This document shows positions 1 through 8,540 of a stretch of 64,000 nucleotides of DNA, one piece after another (the stretch's first letter is position 1; each line of letters starts with the position of its first letter). The notes beneath the pieces were generated by a model that was not told the origin of the DNA, searched no databases, and saw only the letters and a list, made by a program, of their open reading frames with translations. Origin of the DNA: DAOUMF01 sp034408935 (GTDB taxonomy: Bacteria > Chloroflexota > Dehalococcoidia > SM23-28-2 > RBG-16-64-32); the NCBI GenBank assembly GCA_034408935.1, contig DAOUMV010000006.1, positions 1 to 64,000 of the forward strand, given 5' to 3'. Made by a program: the position numbers and the translations under genes.

Positions 1-365
1 TCCAAGTGATGATGCGGGAGCAGGAAGCACAGGACAACGTTCACAGCGTGGAGACCATCGGCTACATCGCCTGGGAGCCGGGCAGCGGCACCGTTGATGA
101 CACCATGGCCTACGAGGTGGGAACCGCGGAAGGCGTTGCCGATGCCTTCTCCTCCATCACCTTTAGCAACACCTACTCCAATTCCCCCTGCCTAGTGGCG
201 GATATGAACACCACCAACGGCGGCGACACCGCCAATCTGCGCTGGAAGAACAAGACCACCTCCGGCGTACGCGTCCAAGTCGACGAAGAGCAGTCCTGGG
301 ATACTGAGACGGAGCACGTGAGCGAGAAGGTCATCTACCTCGCTTTCGCTTGCCCGCCCCAGTAA
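1..365 (+). CDS. C-terminal fragment of a secreted/surface protein (5' end outside window)
   Basis: The reading frame is open from the first full codon of the window to a TAA at 363-365, so this is the 3' end of a longer gene; the GTG/ATG cluster at 6-14 need not be the start. About 120 residues are visible. The segment holds beta-rich, Ser/Thr/Asn-rich sequence and a terminal motif (DEEQSWDTETEHVSEKVIYLAF) that resembles the ends of secreted H-type-lectin-like or adhesion domains. No catalytic motif is visible. The function is not known, and the lectin-like reading is a weak inference from sequence style. The gene runs toward the convergent cysC gene. Confidence 0.6.
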   Translation, partial: QVMMREQEAQDNVHSVETIGYIAWEPGSGTVDDTMAYEVGTAEGVADAFSSITFSNTYSNSPCLVADMNTTNGGDTANLRWKNKTTSGVRVQVDEEQSWDTETEHVSEKVIYLAFACPPQ

Positions 366-437
366 CCACGGTGCAAGCCAGGGGGCCGGAGGGCTGCTTC
401 TCCTTCGGTGCCAGGCGCTGCGTAACGACGTCTGGAG

Positions 438-995
438 CTACGACTTCGTGCTGACGGCGGCACGAGCGGGCGTGAGATAGCCCAGCTCCTCAAGCGCTTC
501 CACCAGGCTGGCGATGCTTTCGTCCGCAGTCTGCTGGTCGGTTTCCAGGGTGACTTCCGGATTGAGGGGCTCCTCGTAGGGATCAGAGATGCCCGTGAAG
601 TTGGGGACCTCGCCTCGCAGGGCCCTGGTGTACAGACCTTTCACATCGCGCTCTCTGAGCACGTCGAGAGGACACTTGACGTAGACCTCAACGAAGTCAC
701 CGATACTGTGACGGACCTCGTCACGGATTTCACGGTATGGTGAGATAGCAGCGGCGATGGCAGCGACCCCGTTGCGGGCGAGCAGCTTGCACACAAAGCC
801 GATGCGGCGGATGTTGGTGTCGCGGTCTTCCTTGCTGAAGCCGAGCCCGTTGCTGAGGTTGGTGCGGACAACGTCCCCATCCAACACCTCAACCTTCAGG
901 CCGCGCTCCTCCAGCAGAGAACATAGTCCGCGGGCTAGCGTCGATTTGCCGGCGCCGGACAGGCCGGTGAACCAGACCACGAAGCCTCTCTCCAA
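438..995 (-). CDS. cysC: Adenylylsulfate (APS) kinase
   Basis: Cytoplasmic enzyme that phosphorylates APS with ATP to give PAPS, the sulfate donor for sulfotransferases and an intermediate of sulfate assimilation. With the chosen start the protein has 185 residues, close to the usual single-domain CysC length. The P-loop GLSGAGKST lies near residues 11-19, and the APS-kinase signatures DGDVVRTNL, DRDTNIRRIGFV and ISPYREIRDEVR follow. I chose the TTG at 995 because AGGAGG lies 5 bases upstream and homologues begin just before 'GFVVWFTGLSG'. The longer frame to 1112 adds an unrelated N-terminus and would overlap the divergent lysR start. No sulfurylase or PAPS reductase is nearby, so a role in sulfating glycans is possible; this is inference. 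Confidence 0.9.
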   Translation of the reverse strand: MERGFVVWFTGLSGAGKSTLARGLCSLLEERGLKVEVLDGDVVRTNLSNGLGFSKEDRDTNIRRIGFVCKLLARNGVAAIAAAISPYREIRDEVRHSIGDFVEVYVKCPLDVLRERDVKGLYTRALRGEVPNFTGISDPYEEPLNPEVTLETDQQTADESIASLVEALEELGYLTPARAAVSTKS

Positions 996-1098
996 GTTCG
1001 CCTCCTGATAGCTCACGAATTGCCTACCATGAATGACAACGGCTACACTGCGCCCCACGTTACCACGACAGTAGCATTTCAGCGCTGTATAGTTTAAA

Positions 1099-2043
1099 AT
1101 GTCTGCCATCATGAAGGCGAATGGGTGGCCTTCCGCGGCGCTCTCGCGGTTCTTCCAGGGCGACCTCCAGCAGCTCCGCTGCTTCTACTATGCCGCAACC
1201 CACCGCAGCTTCACCCGCGCCGCCGACGAGCTGTCCACCGGCCAGCCCTCAGTGAGCAACCACATCAAGCAGCTTGAGCGCGTGCTGGGAGCGTCTCTCT
1301 TCCAGCGCCAGCGGCGCGGGGTCGAGCTGACACCCGCGGGCCGTGCGCTTATGGACCTGGCGGGCCCCCTGGTGGAGGCCATTGACCGCCTCCCCCGCGA
1401 GCTGGCCGAGCGGACAGCCTCACTCTCCGTCAGCGAGGTCAGAATCGCTGCCGGCCAGGAGCTACTTCTCCACCTGCTGGCGCCGGTGATCCAGACCTTC
1501 CGACGCGAGAGGCCGGATGTCCGCCTCGTGGTGTACGCCCGGGTGCGGGACGAGACGCAGGCGATGGTGGCCCGGGGCAACATCGACTTCGGGGTAGCCG
1601 CCCGGGCGGGCCTGCCGCCCGGGCTCGCCTTCCAGGAGGTCCTGGCCGACGAGCTCTTGCTCATCGTTCCGCGGGGCCACGATCTGGCGAACCGGGACGA
1701 AATCTCGCTGGCCGACATCGCCCGCCATCCCGTGCTCATGCCGGACCGCCACTCCTCCACCCGGCGCATCATCGAGGAGACCTTCGCCCAGGCCGGCCTG
1801 GAACTCCAGATCGCCATGGAGCTGGAGCGATGGCAGGTGATCAAGGAGTTCGTCGCCCTGGACCAGGGGATCGCTCTGGTGCCTCGCTTCTCCCTGGGGA
1901 AGGACCACGACCGCTTCGTCGTGCGGCCGGTACGTGACGGCTTCCCCAGCCTCTCCTACGGTATCATCACCCGCGCCGGAGCATACCTCAGCCCCCCCGC
2001 TCGATCCCTCATCGAGGCCATCCACCGACGAGGTGCAGATTAG
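1099..2043 (+). CDS. LysR-family transcriptional regulator
   Basis: DNA-binding regulator of 314 residues, typical for LysR. The N-terminal winged helix-turn-helix (about residues 24-85) includes 'AATHRSFTRAADELSTGQPSVSNHIKQLE' in separate helices, and is followed by a substrate-binding domain from about residue 110 with two periplasmic-binding-like subdomains. It is transcribed divergently from cysC with a gap of about 100 bases, the classic arrangement for a LysR protein controlling its neighbour. Relatives such as CysB and Cbl sense sulfur metabolites, so control of cysC is plausible but not shown. The frame starts at an ATG right after an A/T-rich stretch (TATAGTTTAAA), so the transcript may have little or no leader. 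Confidence 0.88.
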   Translation: MSAIMKANGWPSAALSRFFQGDLQQLRCFYYAATHRSFTRAADELSTGQPSVSNHIKQLERVLGASLFQRQRRGVELTPAGRALMDLAGPLVEAIDRLPRELAERTASLSVSEVRIAAGQELLLHLLAPVIQTFRRERPDVRLVVYARVRDETQAMVARGNIDFGVAARAGLPPGLAFQEVLADELLLIVPRGHDLANRDEISLADIARHPVLMPDRHSSTRRIIEETFAQAGLELQIAMELERWQVIKEFVALDQGIALVPRFSLGKDHDRFVVRPVRDGFPSLSYGIITRAGAYLSPPARSLIEAIHRRGAD

Positions 2044-2083
2044 GCTGCCCGCAGCAAAGCGGCGGTCTCTCCCCTGCCCCTAG

Positions 2084-2317
2084 CTAGCCCGTATGCACGA
2101 CCCAGTAGGCCATGGACACGGGGTTGGCGGGCGCTTTGTTGAAGACGATGCGGATGTGGGTGCTGTCCACCCGAAAGACCCGCTGGATGACGGCACCGTT
2201 GCCCGGGTTGCCCTGAATCGTCGCAAGCAGGGCTGCGTTGCTCCCGGCATTCACACCTGTAGGCAGGGTGACCAGGTTGTTCCCGGCGGACAGCGAGACC
2301 CGTGTCCGACGGCCCAC
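2084..2317 (-). CDS. Small hypothetical protein or C-terminal domain remnant (77 aa)
   Basis: The short frame ends in AYWVVHTG and contains a beta-rich pattern (LSAGNNLVTLPTGVNAGSNAALL, then IQRVFRVDSTHIRIVFNKAPANPVSMAYWV). This looks like a small C-terminal beta-sandwich of secreted proteins. The only start is GTG at 2317, without a clear ribosome-binding site, and the frame stays open upstream with low-complexity residues. It sits downstream of the delta-60 repeat gene on the same strand. It may therefore be a detached C-terminal domain or a decayed gene. I do not recognise a function. Confidence 0.4.
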   Translation of the reverse strand: MGRRTRVSLSAGNNLVTLPTGVNAGSNAALLATIQGNPGNGAVIQRVFRVDSTHIRIVFNKAPANPVSMAYWVVHTG

Positions 2318-2450
2318 AGACCGCTGGTGAAGCCGTCCTCCAGCATCCGTGCTATCCGCCCGCCGGCGCCGGAAGCGACCGTGCCACGGCCAGGCTACCC
2401 TGCGCCCAGCCCCAAGGCCGTGACGACACTAACATAGCGAGTGGAACCGC

Positions 2451-3797
2451 TTATGTGGGCAGGTAACCAGCGTATCCGGCCACTACGATCCTGCCGCTGC
2501 TGTCGATGGCCACGCCGTTGGCCCCTTCACTCGAACTAGCAGGGAAGTTGGTGACCACCTTGCCGTCGCCTTTGAATGCGGTGTCCAGGCTGCCGTTCGG
2601 CTTGTAGCACGCCAGGGCGAACCGAAGGCCACCGCTCAGATATGCCCATCCGGCCGCTACGATCCTGCCGCTGCTGTCGATGGCCACGCCGTAGGCCCCT
2701 TCATGTGAGCTAGCAGGGAAGTTGGTGACCACCTTGCCGTCACCACTGAAGGCGGTGTCCAGGCTCCCGTTCGGCTTGTAGCGCGCCAGGGCGAACCGCC
2801 ACCCGCCGCTCAGATATGCGTCTCCGGCCACTACGATCCTGCCGCTGCTGTCTATGGCCACGCCGTAGGCCACTTCATTCGTACTAGCAAGGAAGTTGGT
2901 GACCACCTTGCCGTCACCACTGAAAGCGGTGTCCAGGCTCCCGTTCGGCCTGTAGCGCGCCAGGGCGAACCGATTTCCGCCGCTCAAAGATGCCCTTCCG
3001 GCCACTACGATCCTGCCGCTGCTGTCTACGGCCACGTCGTAGGCCCCTTCATGCGTGCTGGAGGAGAAGTTGGTGACCACCTTGCCGTCACCACTGAAAG
3101 CGGTGTCCAGGCTGCCGTTCGGCTTGTAGCGCGCCAGGGCGAACCGATTGCCGCCGCTCAGATTCGCGTATCCGGCCACCACGATCCTGCCACTGCTGTC
3201 TATGGCGACCCCGTAGGCGTATTCACCCGTGCTAGCAGGGAAGTTGGTGACCACCTTGCCGTCACCGCTGAAGCTGGTATCCAGGCTACCGTTCGGCTTG
3301 TAGCGCGCCAGGGCGAACCGAGCACCGCCGCTCAGATTCGCGTATCCGGCCGCCACGATCCTGCCGCTGCTGTCGATGGCCACGGCCTCGGCCCCTTCAC
3401 CCGTGCTAGCAGGAAAGTTGGTGACTACCTTGCCGTCACCACTGAAGCCGGTGTCAAGACTGCCGTTCGGCTTGTAGCGCGCCACGGCGAACCGACCGCC
3501 GCCGCTCAGATATGCGCTTCCGGCTGTCACGATCCTGCCGCTGCTATCTATGGCCACGCCGTTGGCCCATTCATACGAGCTGGAGGAGAAGTTGGTGACC
3601 ACCTTGCCGTCACCGCTGAAGCCGGTGTCCAGGCTACCGTTGGGCTTGTAGCGCGCCAGGGCGAACCTCGCGTTCCCCGGGCTGGCAGAGCCAGTACCGC
3701 TGCTCGCCACCACTACTGACAGCACCGCCGCCGCCAGAAGGGCGACAACAACCAATCGCCCCAACCGACTTAACACCAGACCTGCTTCCTTTCTCAT
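2451..3797 (-). CDS. Secreted delta-60 repeat protein
   Basis: A 448-residue exported protein. Residues 1-38 form a signal peptide (basic start, then VVVALLAAAVLSVVVASS, then an ASA-type cleavage region). The rest is seven near-identical repeats of about 58 residues, each with RFALARYKPNGSLDTxFSG, DGKVVTNF and a GVAIDSSGRIVxAG segment. This is the delta-60 repeat family, thought to form a seven-bladed beta-propeller. The last repeat stops at YAGYLPT, so the protein has no extra C-terminal domain. The repeats are also very similar at DNA level, which would favour copy-number change. The protein is likely surface-exposed; ligand and function are unknown. A consensus-like promoter lies about 75 bases upstream. 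Confidence 0.85.
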   Translation of the reverse strand: MRKEAGLVLSRLGRLVVVALLAAAVLSVVVASSGTGSASPGNARFALARYKPNGSLDTGFSGDGKVVTNFSSSSYEWANGVAIDSSGRIVTAGSAYLSGGGRFAVARYKPNGSLDTGFSGDGKVVTNFPASTGEGAEAVAIDSSGRIVAAGYANLSGGARFALARYKPNGSLDTSFSGDGKVVTNFPASTGEYAYGVAIDSSGRIVVAGYANLSGGNRFALARYKPNGSLDTAFSGDGKVVTNFSSSTHEGAYDVAVDSSGRIVVAGRASLSGGNRFALARYRPNGSLDTAFSGDGKVVTNFLASTNEVAYGVAIDSSGRIVVAGDAYLSGGWRFALARYKPNGSLDTAFSGDGKVVTNFPASSHEGAYGVAIDSSGRIVAAGWAYLSGGLRFALACYKPNGSLDTAFKGDGKVVTNFPASSSEGANGVAIDSSGRIVVAGYAGYLPT

Positions 3798-3872
3798 TGA
3801 CTGTCGCGACTTGACGTACCGCGAGCATCCACCACTACCGCGATCACTGTCTGCATTTCGCTGGGCATTACA

Positions 3873-3901
3873 TACATAACCGCCATCCTGTGGATTGTCA
3901 A
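3873..3901 (-). promoter_or_regulatory. Predicted sigma70-type promoter of the delta-60 repeat gene
   Basis: On the minus strand a perfect -35 box TTGACA (3896-3901) is followed after 17 bases by TATGTA (3873-3878). It lies about 75 bases upstream of the start at 3797 and points toward it. Confidence 0.6.
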
Positions 3902-4064
3902 GCGATGGGCAGGAAACTTACGCTTTCTCGTCCCAGCTCGCCCTGCCCCCCTGCACTCACCTACATCAGCCCGCCGGCCCCCTGAGGCGTAGCGCCCAGG
4001 GCCGGGACATTATACGATAGGGCCGACAACTCAAATCACCTACTGCAGGGAGGTCAGACCGATC

Positions 4065-5453
4065 GTGTCCTCCGAACGCTCCAAAGTGGTCGTCCTGGGC
4101 CTGGACTGCGCCACCCCTCAACTCCTCTTCGACCGGTTCGCCGACGACCTCGAGCACGTGGGCAGGCTGCGCCAGGAGGGCGTCTGGGGCCCGCTGACCA
4201 GTGTCGTCCCCGCCATCACCGTGCCCGCCTGGGCCTGCTCCATGACCAGTCGTGACCCCGGCCAACTGGGGATCTACGGCTTCCGCAACCGCAAGGACCA
4301 CTCCTACGACGGCCTCGCCTTCGCCACTGCCACCGCCGTCCACGATCCCGCTGCGTGGGACATCCTCTCCAACCACGGTAAGCACGTCATCGTCGTGTCG
4401 GTGCCGCCCTCGTATCCCCCGGCCCCCGTCAACGGCCTGCGCGTGGGCTGCTTCCTCACCCCCAACGTCGACAGCGATTACACCCACCCTTCCGAGCTCA
4501 AGGCCGAGATCGCCTCCGTCGTCGGCGAGTACATGATCGACGTACCCAACTTCCGCAGCGACGAAAAGGATCGCATCTTGAGGCAGGCGCGGGAGATGGC
4601 CGTCCAACGCTTTAAGCTCTTTCGCCATCTGCTGAAGACCAAGCCCTGGGACTTCGCCATGATGGTCGAGATAGGCCTGGATCGCGTCCACCACGGCTTC
4701 TGGGAGCACTTCGATGAGACTCACCGTGGCTACGAGCCCGGCAACCCCTACCAGAACGCCGTTCGCGACTACTACCGCCTCCTGGATGACGAGATCGGTC
4801 AGGTACTGGCCGAGCTTGACGATGACACGACGGTCATCGTCATGTCCGATCACGGAGCAATGCCGATGGAGGGCGCTATCTGTGTCAACGAGTGGCTCAT
4901 GCAGGAGGGGTACCTCCACCTGAAGTCGCCGCCGCAGGGGCCCTCGCGCTTCTCCTTCGACGATGTGGACTGGGCTCGCACGAAGGCCTGGGGCGAAGGG
5001 GGGTACTACGGCCGCTTGTTCGTCAACGTGCAGGGCCGAGAGCCGGAGGGGATCGTTCCGGCCGAGGAGTACGAGGGCTTGCGCGACGAGTTGGTGGCGA
5101 AGCTGGCCGCTATCCCTGACCACGAGGGCCGACCCATCGGCACGCGGGTGTTCAAGCCGGAAGATATATATCGCGAGTGCAAGAATGTGCCTCCGGACCT
5201 CATCATCTACTTTGGGAACCTGGGCTGGCGGTCGGTGGCTCAGGTAGGCCTCGGCGCCATCCACACGTTCGAGAACGACATCGGTCCAGACGGCGCCAAC
5301 CATGCTCAGGAAGGCATCTTCATCATGAGAGGCCCGGGAATCCGGAGCGGCCGTAGCCTCGACGGGCTCCAGCTCGTCGACTGCGGGCCCACGGCGCTGG
5401 AGCGGTTGGGCATTCCGATTCCGGACACGATGGTCGGCCGCGCTGTCAGCTAG
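4065..5453 (+). CDS. Alkaline-phosphatase-superfamily phosphodiesterase/nucleotide pyrophosphatase-type protein
   Basis: A 462-residue protein of the type I phosphodiesterase/nucleotide pyrophosphatase group. The N-terminal 'VVLGLDCATPQLLFDRF' supplies the first metal Asp. The segment VVPAITVPAWACSMTS carries the nucleophile region (Thr in ITVPAW). VIVMSDHGAMPMEG carries the DHG metal motif and 'GANHAQEGIFIMRGPGI' a further metal His. No signal peptide is seen, so the protein is probably cytoplasmic or membrane-associated on the inside. Start: GTG with GGGAGG 11 bases upstream. It is paralogous to the next gene and precedes a flippase-like protein, suggesting a role in lipid-linked glycan or headgroup chemistry; the substrate is unknown. 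A long antisense frame over it is a shadow. Confidence 0.82.
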   Translation: MSSERSKVVVLGLDCATPQLLFDRFADDLEHVGRLRQEGVWGPLTSVVPAITVPAWACSMTSRDPGQLGIYGFRNRKDHSYDGLAFATATAVHDPAAWDILSNHGKHVIVVSVPPSYPPAPVNGLRVGCFLTPNVDSDYTHPSELKAEIASVVGEYMIDVPNFRSDEKDRILRQAREMAVQRFKLFRHLLKTKPWDFAMMVEIGLDRVHHGFWEHFDETHRGYEPGNPYQNAVRDYYRLLDDEIGQVLAELDDDTTVIVMSDHGAMPMEGAICVNEWLMQEGYLHLKSPPQGPSRFSFDDVDWARTKAWGEGGYYGRLFVNVQGREPEGIVPAEEYEGLRDELVAKLAAIPDHEGRPIGTRVFKPEDIYRECKNVPPDLIIYFGNLGWRSVAQVGLGAIHTFENDIGPDGANHAQEGIFIMRGPGIRSGRSLDGLQLVDCGPTALERLGIPIPDTMVGRAVS

Positions 5454-5653
5454 CGCCGCTGAGCGCCAGCACAAACTGCGTGGGGCTCATGCATCGCTTC
5501 GGCGTCGCCTGCTTCTACAATCGTTGACACAGCCTACACTTCTGGGTACGATGACCTGCGAACTGGCGTAGATGATTGTTCAAATAGGTCTCCGCGAAGA
5601 GGGCTGTCAGGCAGGTCATCGATCATCACGCAGGCTGATCACTAACCACTAGA

Positions 5654-7303
5654 ATGTCTTCTAGAGTCTTCGTGCTTGGCGTCGACGGGGCGCCGCTGCC
5701 CTTGGTGCGCCGTTGGGCACAGGAAGGGCATCTTCCCACATTTCAGCGGCTGCTGTCCGAAGGGGCGTATGGTAACCTGGAGTCCGTTTTCCCGCCTCTC
5801 ACCGCCCCTGCGTGGACTTCCTTTCTCACCGGACGCAATCCCGGCAAGCATGGGGTCGGCGATTGGTATGTGACGACACCGGGTAGCTACCGGCTCCGGC
5901 CGGTCGATTCGACCCAAATCCGCAGCTCGACCATTTGGAATGAGGTTGGTGAAGGTGGCAAGAAGTCCGTGTGCCTTGGCTTGCCCATGAACTACCCCCT
6001 GCCAGATGTCGACGGGATCATAGTGGCTGGCCTCGAGTCCCCCGGCGGCGGGTGCGCCGCCTTCCCGGAAAGCGTCGAAGCCGAAGTGTTGCGGGTCGCT
6101 CCGGATTTCCGGACACGGCTCCGCGAGGCATACCGGCCCGGACGCTCAGAGGCCGTCGTCAAGGACCTCCTCTCCCTCGTCGACATCCAGTGCCAACTGG
6201 CGCAGCATTTCCTGCGCACAGCAGAGTGGGATCTCTTCGTCGTTCAGCAACAGGCTCCGGACTGGGCTATGCACTTCTTCTGGCACTGCATGGACCCGGA
6301 GCACCCGCGCTATACGGCGGCAGAGGCACGTCGCTACGGCGATTCCATCCTGAGTGTCTTCAAGCGCATCGACCAAGGCTTTGCGAAGATCATGGAGTCG
6401 CTCCCTCCCGACACCGATGTGATAGTTCTGTCCGATCACGGATTCGGCCCCCTGGACAAGTTCGTGTACTTGAACATCTGGCTCATGAGCCTTGGCCTGC
6501 TCCAACTCAAGCGCGATCCCTTCACGCGGGTGAAGCGCCTGCTGTTTAACCTGGGCGTCACGCCGTCTGCGCTGTACCAGTTCGCAGAGCGTACTGGCCT
6601 CAACAAGTTCGCTTTCCGAGCCGGCAAGGAATCCCGCTACAAGATCCTCTCCCGCTTCTTCCTTTCCCAGGACAGTATCGACTGGCCAAGCACGAAGGCT
6701 TACTCCATTGGGAACATCGGCCAGATCTACGTCAACTTGAGGGGAAGAGAACCCCAGGGGAGCGTCGAGCCTGGCGAGCAATACGAGGCTGTCCGAGATG
6801 AGATCATGACCTCCGCTCTGGCATGGAAGGATCCAGACAACGGTATGAACGTGATCTCACGAGCGGAGCGCAAGGAGAACATATACAGCGGACCTTACAT
6901 AGACGAGCTGCCGGATGTCCTACTCTTCCCTCGGGAATTCCGCTATCAGGGCGCAGGCCTCTCCGAATTCATGTCCAACCGCGTGATGGGGCACACCTTC
7001 GCCTTCACGGGGGGGCACCGCATGGACGGCCTCCTGCTTACGTGGGGACCACACATACAGGCCCGCCAAATCGAGGGAGCGCGCATCACCGATATCGCGC
7101 CGACGATCCTCCACCTGCTCGGCCTCCCGGTCCCCTCGGACATGGACGGTCGCGCCCTTCTCGAGTGCCTTGACGAAGGGGTTAGTCAGTCTGTGGAGCG
7201 GAAGGAGCCAGCAGCCGCTGTAAGTCCCTCAGGTGAGGGTTACACCCCTGAAGAGGAGCGAGAAGTTGCGCAGCGGTTGCGCGCCTTGGGCTACTTCGAC
7301 TAG
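5654..7303 (+). CDS. Alkaline-phosphatase-superfamily phosphodiesterase/nucleotide pyrophosphatase-type protein (second copy)
   Basis: A 549-residue paralogue of the preceding gene. Visible motifs are FVLGVDGAPLPLV (metal Asp), FPPLTAPAWTSFLTGRNPGKHGV (nucleophile Thr region), VIVLSDHGFGPL (DHG metal site), FAFTGGHRMDGLLLTWGPHI (metal His) and ITDIAPTILHLLGLPVPSDMDGR, the family's usual C-terminal element. The extra length comes from an insertion around residues 280-330 and an acidic tail with EEEREVAQRLRALGYFD, a sequence often seen at the end of this family. No signal peptide or membrane segment is evident. The gene is followed after 30 bases by the flippase-like gene, so the two are probably co-transcribed. 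Substrate unknown. Confidence 0.85.
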   Translation: MSSRVFVLGVDGAPLPLVRRWAQEGHLPTFQRLLSEGAYGNLESVFPPLTAPAWTSFLTGRNPGKHGVGDWYVTTPGSYRLRPVDSTQIRSSTIWNEVGEGGKKSVCLGLPMNYPLPDVDGIIVAGLESPGGGCAAFPESVEAEVLRVAPDFRTRLREAYRPGRSEAVVKDLLSLVDIQCQLAQHFLRTAEWDLFVVQQQAPDWAMHFFWHCMDPEHPRYTAAEARRYGDSILSVFKRIDQGFAKIMESLPPDTDVIVLSDHGFGPLDKFVYLNIWLMSLGLLQLKRDPFTRVKRLLFNLGVTPSALYQFAERTGLNKFAFRAGKESRYKILSRFFLSQDSIDWPSTKAYSIGNIGQIYVNLRGREPQGSVEPGEQYEAVRDEIMTSALAWKDPDNGMNVISRAERKENIYSGPYIDELPDVLLFPREFRYQGAGLSEFMSNRVMGHTFAFTGGHRMDGLLLTWGPHIQARQIEGARITDIAPTILHLLGLPVPSDMDGRALLECLDEGVSQSVERKEPAAAVSPSGEGYTPEEEREVAQRLRALGYFD

Positions 7304-7333
7304 CCACGCTCGCCCCGCGGCTCCGCTGGTTTC

Positions 7334-8389
7334 ATGATAGGCGATCGATCAGCGGCACCGCGCCTGGCGGCCTTTGCCCTCTTCCTGGTTGGCGCGGCGG
7401 CGTTTGTGGGCATTATCTACTTCCTTGGCCTGGACAAGGTAGATACAATCCTCGATTCCGATCTACGCTTCGTGGCGCTGGCATTCGGCGTAGGACTGCC
7501 CATGACGATGACGACGGCGTTCCGCTGGGCTTCCCTCACCAACTCCATCGCCGGACGCAAGGCGCTCACCTACCCGCAGTACTACGCCTCCCTTGTCATA
7601 GGCCGCGTCGTCGGCCTGTTCGTTTCCAGAAGTGGTGGCGAACTGGGGGTTCGCGTCGTGACGCTGACCGGGTTGGGCAAGACCTCGACCGAGATGGCGG
7701 CAGCTTCGATCACCCTCGATAGGCTGTTCGACCTCGCGCTGATCATCGCCTTGATGCCCGCCTCGCTGCTCATCCTGTCTGGGTCTGTGCCAGCTGAAAC
7801 GGGGGCAATCCTGCTGCCGATCTCAAGCGGCGCGGCCGTGCTGGCGATGTTTCGGCTGGATCTCTTGATGCGTTGGGCGGCGCGCGTCCTTTCCCACGTT
7901 GCCAGCAGCATCGGCGGCCCCCCGGCGTTGCGCCGCTTCGCTCAGACGCGTGTCCGGAACCTGGAGGAGCTGGCCGAAGTAGAGCATCTTCCCCCCAGAG
8001 AGGTACTACTCCTGGCCTGGCTCACCTTCCAACGTTTCATAGCCACCGTGGCGCTGCTGTACTTCCTCTCGGAAGCCTTCGGGCTGGGGATCTCGTTCTA
8101 CACGATGCTCTTGGCCGGAGCGTTGATGCAGCTCGCTTTGACCGCGGGGTTCACTCCGGGCGGGCTGGGCTTCTTCGAGGTCGGAACCGCCTCCGCACTC
8201 GCACTGGGCGGTGTGGGCAGCGACGACGCCGCCGTGTTCCTCGTGGGCCAGCGTGCGTTCCAGTACACCTTCTTCCCGATGGTCGCTGCGATCAGCTACG
8301 TCGCCCTCTTGAGGCCCGGGAGGGCGCAGACGGCGAAGACGATAGCGGAGGCCACGGTCGAGGCGGGGAACTCAGGGAATACCCTCTAG
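7334..8389 (+). CDS. Flippase-like integral membrane protein (lysylphosphatidylglycerol synthase TM/AglD family)
   Basis: A 351-residue polytopic membrane protein with about eight hydrophobic segments. Features of the LPG-synthase transmembrane-region family are seen: an early RxxxLxxSIAGRK-type loop, 'YYASLVIGRVVGLFVSRSGGELGVRV' with the conserved Gly-rich turn, and a late 'FTPGGLGFFEVGTASAL' corresponding to the family's PGGxGxxE motif. Relatives move or modify lipid-linked sugars or phospholipids, and some act in polyprenyl-sugar transfer. It lies last in a three-gene plus-strand run behind two phosphodiesterase-like genes, and is convergent with the sulfatase-fusion gene. A role in surface glycolipid handling is inferred; direction and substrate are unknown. 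Confidence 0.82.
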   Translation: MIGDRSAAPRLAAFALFLVGAAAFVGIIYFLGLDKVDTILDSDLRFVALAFGVGLPMTMTTAFRWASLTNSIAGRKALTYPQYYASLVIGRVVGLFVSRSGGELGVRVVTLTGLGKTSTEMAAASITLDRLFDLALIIALMPASLLILSGSVPAETGAILLPISSGAAVLAMFRLDLLMRWAARVLSHVASSIGGPPALRRFAQTRVRNLEELAEVEHLPPREVLLLAWLTFQRFIATVALLYFLSEAFGLGISFYTMLLAGALMQLALTAGFTPGGLGFFEVGTASALALGGVGSDDAAVFLVGQRAFQYTFFPMVAAISYVALLRPGRAQTAKTIAEATVEAGNSGNTL

Positions 8390-8540
8390 GCGGCCGCCTC
8401 CGTCGAGACCAGCGCCGCCAGTTCTGGCCATTCCCTTGGCACGTCCCATCGGCTTCCCGCTCCGCTTGCTGCCCCCGCATGTAGCGCCCCTTGCGGCCCC
8501 GACACCGCTTCTGCGCCAGCGACGGCGGTTCCACCCAGCC

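Noticed and set aside
2451..3670. Regular DNA repeats that could suggest a CRISPR or satellite array
   Set aside because: Units are long (about 174 bp), contiguous and in frame, encoding delta-60 protein repeats.
3966..5474. 502-codon minus-strand frame opposite the first phosphodiesterase-like gene
   Set aside because: The plus-strand frame carries complete family motifs and a ribosome-binding site; the antisense has neither.
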